Position numbers and translations under genes: made by a program. From NCBI RefSeq assembly GCF_040049195.1, contig NZ_JBDZDL010000007.1: a stretch of 64,000 bases of DNA; one strand, given 5' to 3'. The stretch comes from NCEH01 sp040049195. GTDB lineage: Bacteria; Pseudomonadota; Alphaproteobacteria; Rhizobiales; Xanthobacteraceae. Under the pieces are notes generated by a model. The model was not told the origin of the DNA. It made no database searches and worked only from the letters and a program-made list of their open reading frames with translations. Positions 8,443-16,934 of the stretch are shown one piece after another. Each line of letters starts with the position of its first letter. Position 1 is the first letter of the stretch.

Positions 8443-11400
8443 ATGCCCAACAAAATGCTCATCGATGCGACCCACCCGGAGGAGACCCGGGTCGTGGTCG
8501 TGCGCGGCAATCGGGTCGAAGAATTCGACTATGAGTCCGCGTCCCGCAAGCAATTGCGGGGCAACATCTATCTGGCGAAGGTGACGCGGGTCGAGCCCTC
8601 GCTTCAGGCCGCCTTCATCGAATATGGCGGCAACCGGCACGGCTTCCTCGCCTTCAGCGAGATCCATCCCGACTATTACCAGATCCCGGTCGCCGACCGT
8701 CTCGCCCTGATCGAGGAAGAAGAGCGCGCCGCGCGCGCCGCCGACGAGGAAGACGAGCGCCGCGAGCGCCGCCGCGAGCGGCCCAAGTCCCGCCGGCCGT
8801 CGTCGGACGAGAGCGTTTCCGGCAATGTCGAGGAGATCGACGAGTCCGACGTGGTCGAGACCATCGAGGACGGCCAGATCTCCGGTGGTTCCTCGTCCTA
8901 TGACGACGAGGAACAGCCGGAACGGCTCGGCGGCGACTATGCCGAGACCGATACCGGCGAGGAAGTGCCGGTCGATCCGCGCGACCTGCCGGCCTCCACC
9001 GATGTGGAGGACATCATCGCCCACGAGGCGGGCGCGAGCCACGAGCACGCGGCGCCTGCCGAGGTCGACAGCGAACTGCCCGCGCCCCAGGAGCAGGCCG
9101 GGCTGGACACCCGCGCCGCTTTCGAGGCCGAGGCACGCGAGGAAGCCCCGCTCGCCGACCGCGAGGAAAACCCGATCCTGCCGTCCGAGGGCGAGGAGGC
9201 CGCCGCCCTCGAGGCCGCGCCGGACGCTTCGGAAAGCCAATCCGCCGAAGCCGGGCATGAGCCGCGCGAGCGCGCGCCGCGCGGCCGTCGCGGTTCGGAA
9301 AAATCCCGCCGCTCCGCCGAGGACGACGAGGACGAGGACGGCGAGGAAGAAGACGAAGGCGTGGAGCAGATGGGCTCCGACGACGCCATGGAAGAGGTGC
9401 CCGAGCGCGCGCACCAGCGCCGCGCCCGCTCCTACAAGATCCAGGAAGTCATCCGCCGCCGCCAGGTGATGCTGGTGCAGGTGGTCAAGGAGGAGCGCGG
9501 CAACAAGGGCGCGGCTCTCACCACCTATCTCTCGCTCGCCGGCCGCTATTCCGTGCTGATGCCCAACACCGCGCGGGGCGGCGGCATCTCGCGCAAGATC
9601 ACCAATGCGGTGGACCGCAAGCGCCTGAAGGAAGTGGTGCAGGACCTGGAGGTGCCGGAAGGGATGGGCATCATCCTGCGCACCGCCGGCGCCAACCGCA
9701 CCAAGGTCGAGATCAAGCGCGACTTCGAATATCTGCTGCGCCTGTGGGAGACGGTGCGCGAACTGACCCTCACCTCCAGCGCCCCGAGCCTGGTCTATGA
9801 GGAAGGCTCGCTGATCAAGCGCGCCATCCGCGACCTGTTCAACAAGGACATCGACGACATCCACGTCGCCGGCGAAGAGGGCTTCCGCGAGGCGCGCGAC
9901 TTCATGCGCATGCTCATGCCGAGCCATGTGAAGAACGTCATCGCCTATCACGATCACCAGCCGATCTTCGCCAAGCACGGCGTGGAACATCAGCTCGATG
10001 CGATGTTCTCCCCCGTGGTCCAGCTCAAGAGCGGCGGCTATATCGTCATCAACCCCACCGAGGCCCTGGTCTCCATCGACGTGAACTCGGGCCGCTCGAC
10101 GCGCGAGCACCATATCGAGGACACCGCGCTCAAGACGAATCTGGAAGCCTCCGAGGAAATCGCGCGCCAGCTGCGCCTGCGCGACCTTGCCGGCCTGATC
10201 GTCATCGACTTCATCGACATGGAGGAGAAGCGCAACAACCGGGCGGTGGAGCGCAAGCTCAAGGATTGCCTGAAGAACGACCGCGCGCGCATCCAGGTGG
10301 GCCGCATCTCGCACTTCGGCCTCATGGAGATGTCGCGCCAGCGCATCCGCACCGGCGTGCTGGAAAGCTCCATCGAGGTGTGCCCCACCTGCGGCGGCAC
10401 CGGCCATGTGCGCTCGGCGGCCTCGGTGGCGCTGCAATTGCTGCGCGCCTTCGAGGAACAGCTCGTGCGCGGCGCCACGCACAATCTGATCGCCCGCACC
10501 CGCTCGGAAGTGGCGCTCTATGTGCTGAACCAGAAGCGCGCCCACCTGCGCGAGCTGGAAGAGCGCTTCTCCGTCACGCTGCTCATCACGGCGGACGAGA
10601 GCGTGACCGGCCACCAGCCCTTCCTCATCGAGAAGGGCGACCTTGCCGCGCCGCCGCCGGCCGCGCCGCGTCTCTCCAAGGCCGTGCACCCCGATTCGAT
10701 CCTCCCCGAGGAGGATTATGAGGAGGAGGATGAGGACACCGGCGAGGAAGCCGAGGCCGGCGAGAGCGAGGGCGAAGCTGAGAGCGACAGCGAAGGCAGC
10801 GCCGAGCGCGTGGACGAGAACGGCAACCGCCGTCGCCGCCGCCGCCGCCGCCGGCGTGGCGAGCGCGACGGGGAAGCCCGCGGCGTTCCCGCCGATGAAG
10901 ACGGCGAATCCGCCGAGACCGACGATCTCGCCGCCAGCGCCGAAGGCGAAGGCGAGGGAGAAGAATCCGACGAGGAAGAGCGCGCGGAAAGCGAAGCCCG
11001 TGGCGAGACCGAAGGCGAGCGCCGCCGGCGCCGGCGCGGTCGCCGGGGCGGCCGCCGCAATCGCCGTGAGGGCGAGGAGGGTGCGCCGCGCTCCGGCGAG
11101 GACGAGGACGCCGCAGAAAATCCGCTGGCCGCCGAAGGCGAAGGCGCGGCCGACGGCCCCGAGACGACGCTCAGCGCCGAATCCCCGGTCGCCCTGACCG
11201 AAGCCACCTTGGAGGCCGCGCCGGTCAGCGCGCCCAGCGACATCGAGACTCCGGTGGCCGAACAGGCTGTGGCCGAGCAGGCCGCGCCCGAACCCGCTCC
11301 GGCGCCGATCGCGGCTCCGGCGCCCGCCCCGGCCGCAGTTACACCCCCTGCCCCGGCTCCGGCGGAGCCGGAACCCGCCCCCGCGCCGCGCCGCCGCTCG

Positions 11401-11691
11401 ACGGTGCGCGAGAAGGCGCCGGTCATCCTGGGCGAGGATGGGGCCATCGCCGTGGCCGAGCCCGTGACCACGGCCGAGCCCGCCGCGGAAGCCGCGGCAT
11501 CGAACCAGGAAAGCGCCAGCGTGCCGATCGCCGACGCTGACATCGTCGCCGCCGAGCCGGGCGCCAGCGCCGAGGCGGAAGCCCCTGTGGCCCAGCCCGC
11601 ACCGGTGGCCGCCAGCGAGAGCCAGGAGGCCGCCCCCAGCGCCAAGCCCCGTTCGGGCTGGTGGCAGCGCAAGCTGTTCGGCGGCTCCTGA
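8443..11691 (+). CDS. rne: Ribonuclease E, large form
   Basis: RNase E is the single-strand endonuclease that starts mRNA decay and matures rRNA and tRNA; its C-terminus scaffolds the degradosome. The product is 1082 residues. The S1 domain begins at about residue 33 but is split by a low-complexity acidic insertion of about 235 residues (90-325) and resumes at RARSYKIQEVIRRRQ. The DNase I-like catalytic core has both metal aspartates (VSIDVNSGR and LIVIDFIDM). The zinc-link is CPTCGGTG (from about 647). The C-terminal half alternates Asp/Glu stretches with arginine blocks (about 796-806 and 860-876), which are likely RNA-binding, and ends in GWWQRKLFGGS. The ATG at 8443 follows AGAGAG; a second ATG at 8455 is also possible. 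A strong terminator follows. Confidence 0.96.
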   Translation: MPNKMLIDATHPEETRVVVVRGNRVEEFDYESASRKQLRGNIYLAKVTRVEPSLQAAFIEYGGNRHGFLAFSEIHPDYYQIPVADRLALIEEEERAARAADEEDERRERRRERPKSRRPSSDESVSGNVEEIDESDVVETIEDGQISGGSSSYDDEEQPERLGGDYAETDTGEEVPVDPRDLPASTDVEDIIAHEAGASHEHAAPAEVDSELPAPQEQAGLDTRAAFEAEAREEAPLADREENPILPSEGEEAAALEAAPDASESQSAEAGHEPRERAPRGRRGSEKSRRSAEDDEDEDGEEEDEGVEQMGSDDAMEEVPERAHQRRARSYKIQEVIRRRQVMLVQVVKEERGNKGAALTTYLSLAGRYSVLMPNTARGGGISRKITNAVDRKRLKEVVQDLEVPEGMGIILRTAGANRTKVEIKRDFEYLLRLWETVRELTLTSSAPSLVYEEGSLIKRAIRDLFNKDIDDIHVAGEEGFREARDFMRMLMPSHVKNVIAYHDHQPIFAKHGVEHQLDAMFSPVVQLKSGGYIVINPTEALVSIDVNSGRSTREHHIEDTALKTNLEASEEIARQLRLRDLAGLIVIDFIDMEEKRNNRAVERKLKDCLKNDRARIQVGRISHFGLMEMSRQRIRTGVLESSIEVCPTCGGTGHVRSAASVALQLLRAFEEQLVRGATHNLIARTRSEVALYVLNQKRAHLRELEERFSVTLLITADESVTGHQPFLIEKGDLAAPPPAAPRLSKAVHPDSILPEEDYEEEDEDTGEEAEAGESEGEAESDSEGSAERVDENGNRRRRRRRRRRGERDGEARGVPADEDGESAETDDLAASAEGEGEGEESDEEERAESEARGETEGERRRRRRGRRGGRRNRREGEEGAPRSGEDEDAAENPLAAEGEGAADGPETTLSAESPVALTEATLEAAPVSAPSDIETPVAEQAVAEQAAPEPAPAPIAAPAPAPAAVTPPAPAPAEPEPAPAPRRRSTVREKAPVILGEDGAIAVAEPVTTAEPAAEAAASNQESASVPIADADIVAAEPGASAEAEAPVAQPAPVAASESQEAAPSAKPRSGWWQRKLFGGS

Positions 11692-11710
11692 GGCGCATCG
11701 GATTGAAACC

Positions 11711-11741
11711 AAAAGGGCGACACCATGTGTCGCCCTTTTTT
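11711..11741 (+). terminator. Intrinsic terminator of rne
   Basis: AAAGGGCGACA (11712-11722) pairs perfectly with TGTCGCCCTTT (11728-11738) around CCATG and runs into a tract of six T residues ending at 11741. It lies 20 bases after the rne stop. Confidence 0.9.
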
Positions 11742-11917
11742 GATTGCGGCCCCCCATTGGCGGGCGGAGCAAGTGTGGACAAAGACCGGGGCCTCTGATA
11801 TGAGAGCGCTCCTTCCGGCAGAGATATGGTCCGGCGTGAAAGCGCCCCTCCTGCTTCCGGATACGTTTTTCAGACCAGTGCAAGTTCGCTCGGCGCAACA
11901 GCTCGAAGAGGCAACAC

Positions 11918-12148
11918 GTGCAAGTTCTCGTCCGCGATAATAATGTCGATCAGGCCCTCAAGGCGCTCAAGAAGAAGATGCAGCGTGAGGGGATCTTCCG
12001 CGAGATGAAGCTGCGTGGTCACTACGAGAAACCGTCCGAGAAGCGCGCCCGCGAAGAGGCCGAAGCTGTTCGCCGCGCCCGCAAGCTGGCCCGCAAGCGC
12101 GCCCAGCGCGAAGGCCTGATCCCCAGCAAGCCCCGCCCCACCCGCTGA
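11918..12148 (+). CDS. rpsU: 30S ribosomal protein S21
   Basis: S21 is a small basic protein of the 30S platform involved in initiation on natural mRNAs. The 76-residue product matches the family throughout: MQVLVRDNNVDQALKALKKK, FREMKLRGHYEKPSEKRARE, then an Arg/Lys-rich helix. It starts at GTG 11918 with GAAGAGG 6-13 bases upstream. The tail PSKPRPTR is the short extension seen in alphaproteobacteria. It is transcribed alone between the rne terminator and its own hairpins. Confidence 0.95.
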   Translation: MQVLVRDNNVDQALKALKKKMQREGIFREMKLRGHYEKPSEKRAREEAEAVRRARKLARKRAQREGLIPSKPRPTR

Positions 12149-12156
12149 GCGGGTCT

Positions 12157-12175
12157 CCAGCCGCCAAGCGGCTGG
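12157..12175 (+). terminator. First hairpin after rpsU
   Basis: CCAGCCGC (12157-12164) and GCGGCTGG (12168-12175) form a perfect 8-bp stem with a 3-base loop just after the rpsU stop. No T-tract follows, so it may protect the 3' end rather than terminate. Confidence 0.5.
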
Positions 12176-12197
12176 CGAGGCATTGAGCTGAAGCGAC

Positions 12198-12228
12198 ACC
12201 TGCGTGGCCCCTGCCGCGCGGGTTTTTT
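12198..12228 (+). terminator. Probable rpsU terminator
   Basis: ACCTGCG (12198-12204) pairs with CGCGGGT (12217-12223, one T-G wobble) and is followed by a run of T to 12228. The loop is long (12 bases), so this is a moderate call. Confidence 0.5.
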
Positions 12229-12278
12229 GCGTTTCGCGCCTGCCCGTCTCCGCTGTGCGGCGCCGCGGTGATGGCCAA

Positions 12279-12307
12279 CGAAAACGCCGGCCACGAGGGC
12301 CGGCGTT
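12279..12307 (-). terminator. Intrinsic terminator of the MFS gene
   Basis: AACGCCGGCC (12283-12292) and GGCCGGCGTT (12298-12307) form a perfect 10-bp stem. Read on the minus strand it is followed by a short T run (12281-12284). It lies 26 bases past the stop of the gene at 12333. Confidence 0.75.
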
Positions 12308-12332
12308 CCTGCGGAAGGATCGGCGATTCGGA

Positions 12333-13577
12333 TCAGCGCGGCTCGAACAGGCCGACCAGCCCGGCGATAATCGAGAACCCGGCGATGAGGGCGCACACGC
12401 CGAGCCAGCCGCCGCTCGCATAGGCGACGCCGCTCAGCGACGCGCCGATGGCCCCGCCAATGAAGAAGATGCCGGAGAACAGGCCGTTCATGCGGCCGCG
12501 CGCCGCCGGGCGGATCATGTTGATCGCCCGCCGCCCCAGGGTCTGGTCGCCGACGCAGCCCATGTCGAGCACCAGCCCCGCCACCACCAGCAAGGCCAGC
12601 GGCACGCCGAACGCGCCATCCTGCGCGAGCCATCCCGCGAGCGCGGCTATTCCCGCGCCGGCCAGCATGGCGATGTGGGCCACATGCGTGCCGCCCTTGG
12701 TCCACCCCCGATCCCCCGCGCGCCCGGCGAGCGGCGCAATCAGGATCGTGCCGCAGCCGGCGAGCGCGAACACCGCGATCTGGCTCGCAGACAAGGAGAA
12801 CGGGGCGTCCGCGAGTCGCAGCGCGATCATGGTCCAGAAGGAGCTGAAGGCCGCCATGCCGAGCGCCGCTGTCAATGCGCGGCGCCGCAGCACCGGCTCT
12901 TCCCGCACCAGGGTCACCAGCGACACCAGCAGCGCGCGATAGCTCTCCTGCGTGCGCGGGGGGTGATTGGGCAAGCGCAGGGCCAGCACCACCGACAGCA
13001 GCGTCGTCGCCCCCGCCGTCATGAGGAAGAAAGCGCGCCAGCCGGCGAAATCCGCAATCAGCCCGGCCAGCGGACGGGAGAGGAGGATACCGGCCATGAC
13101 CCCCGCCATGATGTTGCCCACCACCTTGCCGCGCTCATGTTCCGGCGCTATGGAGGCGGCGAGCGGCACCAGCACCTGCACGGCGCTGGATCCGATGCCG
13201 ACGGCGAACGCGGCACCGAACGCGGCGATGGAGGAAGGGGCGCCGGCGAGCGCGAGCCGCGCGGCGATGCCCAGCGCGAGCATTAGCAGCGCCAGCTTTC
13301 GCGCCTCCATGCGGTCGGCCAGTGGCACGATGAACAGCAGGCCGGCGGCATAGCCGAGCAAGGCCAGCGTCGCCACCAGGCTCGCCAGCCCTTCCGTGAT
13401 GGCGAGGCTCTCGCGCATGGCCCCAACGAGCGGCTGGGTTGCCGTGATGTCCGAGATCAGGAGGCCGGCGGCGATGGCGAACAGCAAGGTCGGCGGCGCG
13501 CGCGTTCCCGCCTCGACGGGAACGACCGGGGCGGCGGAGGAGAGTGGCGCGCCATCGGCGGCCGGAACATCTGTCAT
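12333..13577 (-). CDS. MFS transporter (putative exporter)
   Basis: This 414-residue inner-membrane protein has about 12 hydrophobic segments in two halves. MFS signatures are the loop 2-3 motif PLADRMEARKLA and its echo PLAGRAGDRGWTKGG in the second half. The pattern resembles proton-driven drug or metabolite exporters of the AraJ/YnfM kind, but the substrate cannot be read from sequence. I chose the ATG at 13577 (MTDVPAADG) because the longer open frame adds only a charged stretch with no family feature. The gene is divergent from a LysR-type regulator 111 bp away, the usual arrangement for a regulator controlling its neighbour. Confidence 0.85.
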   Translation of the reverse strand: MTDVPAADGAPLSSAAPVVPVEAGTRAPPTLLFAIAAGLLISDITATQPLVGAMRESLAITEGLASLVATLALLGYAAGLLFIVPLADRMEARKLALLMLALGIAARLALAGAPSSIAAFGAAFAVGIGSSAVQVLVPLAASIAPEHERGKVVGNIMAGVMAGILLSRPLAGLIADFAGWRAFFLMTAGATTLLSVVLALRLPNHPPRTQESYRALLVSLVTLVREEPVLRRRALTAALGMAAFSSFWTMIALRLADAPFSLSASQIAVFALAGCGTILIAPLAGRAGDRGWTKGGTHVAHIAMLAGAGIAALAGWLAQDGAFGVPLALLVVAGLVLDMGCVGDQTLGRRAINMIRPAARGRMNGLFSGIFFIGGAIGASLSGVAYASGGWLGVCALIAGFSIIAGLVGLFEPR

Positions 13578-13659
13578 GGGAAGATCCCGCGAATTTGAGT
13601 TGGCGGGACTGTATGTGCGTTCCTGTTTATGCGACAATTGAATTAAGGTGATTTTCAAT

Positions 13660-13674
13660 ATGCGAGATGCGCAT
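13660..13674. promoter_or_regulatory. LysR-type T-N11-A box
   Basis: ATGCG-N5-CGCAT is a perfect inverted repeat (arms 13660-13664 and 13670-13674) and fits the LysR-family T-N11-A rule (T at 13661, A at 13673). It lies 14 bases before the LysR start codon in the divergent intergenic region, so autoregulation and control of the MFS gene are likely. Confidence 0.6.
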
Positions 13675-13688
13675 TAAACGGAGGGGTC

Positions 13689-14642
13689 ATGAACATACGC
13701 GACCTCGAAGCCTTCCTGGCGGTGGTGGAAACCGGCTCCATTGTCGCCGCCTCGGGCCGGCTGAACCTGACCCAGCCGGGCGTGACCCGGCGCGTTCAGG
13801 CGCTGGAAGACGCGCTGGGCGCGGTGCTGCTGGACCGGCAGGCCAAGCCGCTTAAGCCGACGCGCGCCGGGCGCGACGCCTATGAGATGGGGCGACACGT
13901 GGTCGGCGCTGTGGCCGATCTCAAGGCGCGCCTTGCCCCGACCGGCGTGGTGGAGGGCGAGTTCCGCTTCGGCGTGACGCCATTCCTGTCGGAAATGGCC
14001 CTGGCCGAGCCGCTGGATCACCTGCGCGCCGCCTTCCCCCGCCTCATGCCCCGCGTCTCCAGCGACTGGAGCGCCAATCTGATCGAGCAGTTGCATTCCA
14101 GCGTCCTGGACGTCGCCTGCCTGTCGCTGCCCACCCATGTCGCGCCGCCCGATGCCCTCGTGGCCATTCCGCTCGGCACCCTGCCGGTGGAAGTAGTGGC
14201 GAGCCGGCATTTCACCTTTCCCGCGTCCACGCGCCTGGTCGATCTGTCCGCTTATCCCTGGGTCCTGAGCCAGCAGGGGTGCGATTTTCGCCGCATCCTA
14301 AAGCGCACGTTCGAGAATGCCCGCCTGCCGTTCGAGGTGGCGGCGGAAGCGCTCTCCTCGGAATTGCGGCTCTCGCTGGTGGCACGCGGCGTCGGCATCG
14401 GCTTCGCCACGCAGGCGATGCTGGCGGCGAGCCGGCATCGCGACGCATTGAAGAGCGTGGCGCTGACGGATTTCTCGCCGCAGATGGACGCCTGGCTGGT
14501 GCACGCCCCGCAGCTGCGGCGGCTTGCCCCGGCCGTGGAGCATCTGGCGGAGCACCTCTCAAAGGCGATATCAACATCCCTCCCTCGCAGTCGCAACACA
14601 GACGCGAAGGATTTGGTAGAAGACGAATATCGTCTCGCGTGA
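13689..14642 (+). CDS. LysR-family transcriptional regulator
   Basis: The 317-residue protein has an N-terminal winged helix-turn-helix (MNIRDLEAFLAVVETGSIVA, then SGRLNLTQPGVTRRVQALED, residues 1-60) and a LysR substrate-binding domain (about 88-295). The ATG at 13689 has GGAGGGG upstream. It probably regulates the divergent MFS gene through the palindrome just before its start. The inducer is unknown. The last 20 or so residues run polar past the domain and end 30 bp before zwf; zwf could be reached by read-through because I see no terminator between them. Confidence 0.92.
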   Translation: MNIRDLEAFLAVVETGSIVAASGRLNLTQPGVTRRVQALEDALGAVLLDRQAKPLKPTRAGRDAYEMGRHVVGAVADLKARLAPTGVVEGEFRFGVTPFLSEMALAEPLDHLRAAFPRLMPRVSSDWSANLIEQLHSSVLDVACLSLPTHVAPPDALVAIPLGTLPVEVVASRHFTFPASTRLVDLSAYPWVLSQQGCDFRRILKRTFENARLPFEVAAEALSSELRLSLVARGVGIGFATQAMLAASRHRDALKSVALTDFSPQMDAWLVHAPQLRRLAPAVEHLAEHLSKAISTSLPRSRNTDAKDLVEDEYRLA

Positions 14643-14672
14643 CGGCGTCCTGGCCGTCAATTGGAGGTCCCC

Positions 14673-16148
14673 ATGGTAGCTCGCGTCATCACGGTCGAGC
14701 CGTTCGACATCGTCGTGTTCGGAGCGACCGGCGACCTCGCGAAACGCAAGCTTCTTCCGGCTTTGTATGAACGCGACCTGGCCGGCCAGTTGCCGGACGA
14801 CGCCCGCATCATCGGCGCGTCCCGCCGTGCCATGACCCGCGCCGAATTCCAGGAGTTCGCCCGTGATTCGGTGGAGGATCGCGACGGCATCGACCAGGTG
14901 GAGCGCAAGCAGCTGGAGCGCTTCCTGGAGCGGGTCGATTATGTCGAGGTGGACGCGGTGTCCGACGAGGGGTGGGACGTGCTCGCGGCCCTGCTCGCGG
15001 CCGGCGCCGAAAAGGTGCGCGTGTTCTATCTCGCCGTCGGCCCCGACCTATTCGACGATATCTGCGCCCGCATCGGGTCGCACCATCTCGTCACGCCGCA
15101 GACGCGCGTGGTGGTGGAAAAGCCGGTGGGCAAGAATCTCGCCTCCGCCCGCGCGGTGAATGAGGCGGTCGGCCGGGTGTTCCGCGAAGACTCCGTGTTC
15201 CGCATTGACCATTATCTCGGCAAGGAGACGGTGCAGAACCTGATGGCCCTGCGCTTCGCCAACGCCCTGTTCGAGCCGGTGTGGAACCACGCCCATATCG
15301 ACCATGTGCAGATCACGGTCGCCGAAAGCCTCGGGGTCGCCGGCCGGGCGGGCTATTACGACACCGCCGGCGCGCTGCGCGACATGGTGCAGAACCACAT
15401 GCTCCAATTGCTCTGCCTGGTGGCCATGGAGCCGCCGGTATGCATGGATGCGGATGCGGTGCGCGACGAGAAGCTGAAGGTGCTGAAAGCGCTGGAGCCG
15501 ATCGACGAGAGCAATGTGGCCGCCCTCACGGTGCGCGGCCAGTATCGCGCCGGCGCGTCCTCCGGCGGCGCGGTGCCCGGCTATCTGGAGGAACTCGGCT
15601 CCAGCACCAGCCAGACCGAGACCTTTGTCGCCCTGAAGGCGGAAATCGGCAATTGGCGCTGGGCCGGCGTGCCGTTCTACCTGCGCACCGGCAAGCGGCT
15701 GGCGAGCCGGGTGTCGGAAATCGTGGTGGCCTTCCGCCCCATTCCCCATTCGGTGTTCGACGGGCAGGCCGGTCCCATCATGGCGAACCGGCTGGTCATC
15801 CGCCTCCAGCCCGACGAGGGCGTGAAGCTGTGGCTGATGATCAAGGATCCCGGCCCCGGCGGCATGCGCCTCCAGCATGTGCCGCTCGACATGAGCTTTG
15901 CCGAGGCGTTCGGCGTGCGGAACCCGGATGCCTATGAGCGGCTTCTCATGGATGTGGTGCGGGGCAACCAGACCCTGTTCATGCGCCGCGACGAAGTGGA
16001 AGCCGCATGGAAGTGGATCGATCCCATCCTGGATGCCTGGCGCAATCTGCGCGAAGCTCCGAAACCCTATACGGCCGGCACCTGGGGCCCCTCCGCGGCG
16101 ATCGCGCTGATCGAGCGGGACGGCCGCACCTGGATGGACGACGCCTGA
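14673..16148 (+). CDS. zwf: Glucose-6-phosphate 1-dehydrogenase
   Basis: Zwf oxidises glucose 6-phosphate to 6-phosphogluconolactone with NAD(P)+, the entry to the Entner-Doudoroff and pentose phosphate routes. The 491-residue product has the dinucleotide motif FGATGDLAKRKL (about 15-26) and the active-site signature RIDHYLGKE (about 177-185). The start is ATG 14673, with GGAGG seven bases before it. It heads the zwf-pgl-pgi cluster, with 62 bp to pgl. The edd gene that often accompanies these genes in alphaproteobacteria is not here. Confidence 0.97.
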   Translation: MVARVITVEPFDIVVFGATGDLAKRKLLPALYERDLAGQLPDDARIIGASRRAMTRAEFQEFARDSVEDRDGIDQVERKQLERFLERVDYVEVDAVSDEGWDVLAALLAAGAEKVRVFYLAVGPDLFDDICARIGSHHLVTPQTRVVVEKPVGKNLASARAVNEAVGRVFREDSVFRIDHYLGKETVQNLMALRFANALFEPVWNHAHIDHVQITVAESLGVAGRAGYYDTAGALRDMVQNHMLQLLCLVAMEPPVCMDADAVRDEKLKVLKALEPIDESNVAALTVRGQYRAGASSGGAVPGYLEELGSSTSQTETFVALKAEIGNWRWAGVPFYLRTGKRLASRVSEIVVAFRPIPHSVFDGQAGPIMANRLVIRLQPDEGVKLWLMIKDPGPGGMRLQHVPLDMSFAEAFGVRNPDAYERLLMDVVRGNQTLFMRRDEVEAAWKWIDPILDAWRNLREAPKPYTAGTWGPSAAIALIERDGRTWMDDA

Positions 16149-16210
16149 GCCCCCCGGCCCCGTCCCGCTGACCCGCCTCGTTCCCCCCGTGCCGAAAGCC
16201 ACCCGCACCC

Positions 16211-16921
16211 ATGACCGCCAGCCTCACCCCGGTCGCCTTCGCCGCCTATGACGGGCCGGACGCGCTGGCGCGCGCGCTCGCGGCCCATGTGGCGGAGGCG
16301 CTGCGCGCGCGCATCGCCGCAACAGGCGCCGCGAGCCTTGCCGTCTCCGGCGGGCGCACGCCCACGCGCTTCTTCGAGACCCTCGCCGGAGCCCCGCTCG
16401 ACTGGAGCCGCGTGAGCGTCACGCTGGTGGACGAGCGCTGGGTGGACGAGCATTCGCCCCGCTCCAACGCCGCTTTGGTGCGCCGCCACCTGTTGCAGGG
16501 ACCTGCGGCGCAGGCGCGCTTCCTGCCCCTGTTCAACGGCGCCGATACGCCCGAGGCGGGCCTCGCCGCGGTGGAGGCGAGCCTTGCCGGCCTGCCCCTG
16601 CCCTTCGCGGCCGCCGTGCTCGGCATGGGGGACGACGGGCACACCGCCTCTTTCTTTCCCGGAGCCGAGGCCCTTCCGGCTGCCCTCGACCCCAGCGGCT
16701 CCGCGCGGCTGATCGCGATTCGCGCGGAGGCGGCGGGCGAGCCGCGCATCACTTTCACCCTGCCGCCGCTGCTCGCGGCACAGACCTTGCTCCTGCACAT
16801 CGAGGGGGCCGGCAAACGTGCGGTGCTGGAGGCGGCGCGCGCGGACGGGCCGGCGGAAGCCCTGCCGGTCCGGGCCGTGCTGCGTGCGCGCGCCCCGCTT
16901 GACGTGCTGTGGTGCCCCTGA
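16211..16921 (+). CDS. pgl: 6-phosphogluconolactonase
   Basis: Pgl hydrolyses the lactone made by Zwf to 6-phosphogluconate. The 236-residue product is of the DevB/SOL type. Signature stretches are LAVSGGRTPTRFFE (about 38-51), VTLVDERWVDEHSPRSN and LGMGDDGHTASFFPG. The ribosome-binding site is poor, suggesting translation depends on the operon. It lies between zwf and pgi, 13 bp ahead of the latter. Confidence 0.96.
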   Translation: MTASLTPVAFAAYDGPDALARALAAHVAEALRARIAATGAASLAVSGGRTPTRFFETLAGAPLDWSRVSVTLVDERWVDEHSPRSNAALVRRHLLQGPAAQARFLPLFNGADTPEAGLAAVEASLAGLPLPFAAAVLGMGDDGHTASFFPGAEALPAALDPSGSARLIAIRAEAAGEPRITFTLPPLLAAQTLLLHIEGAGKRAVLEAARADGPAEALPVRAVLRARAPLDVLWCP

Positions 16922-16934
16922 CGGAGATCCGACC

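Noticed and set aside
8362..11898. A very long open frame antisense to rne (about 1178 codons)
   Set aside because: It mirrors the codon structure of a high-GC gene; composition is repetitive Gly/Ala/Arg/His, and rne on the other strand is certain.
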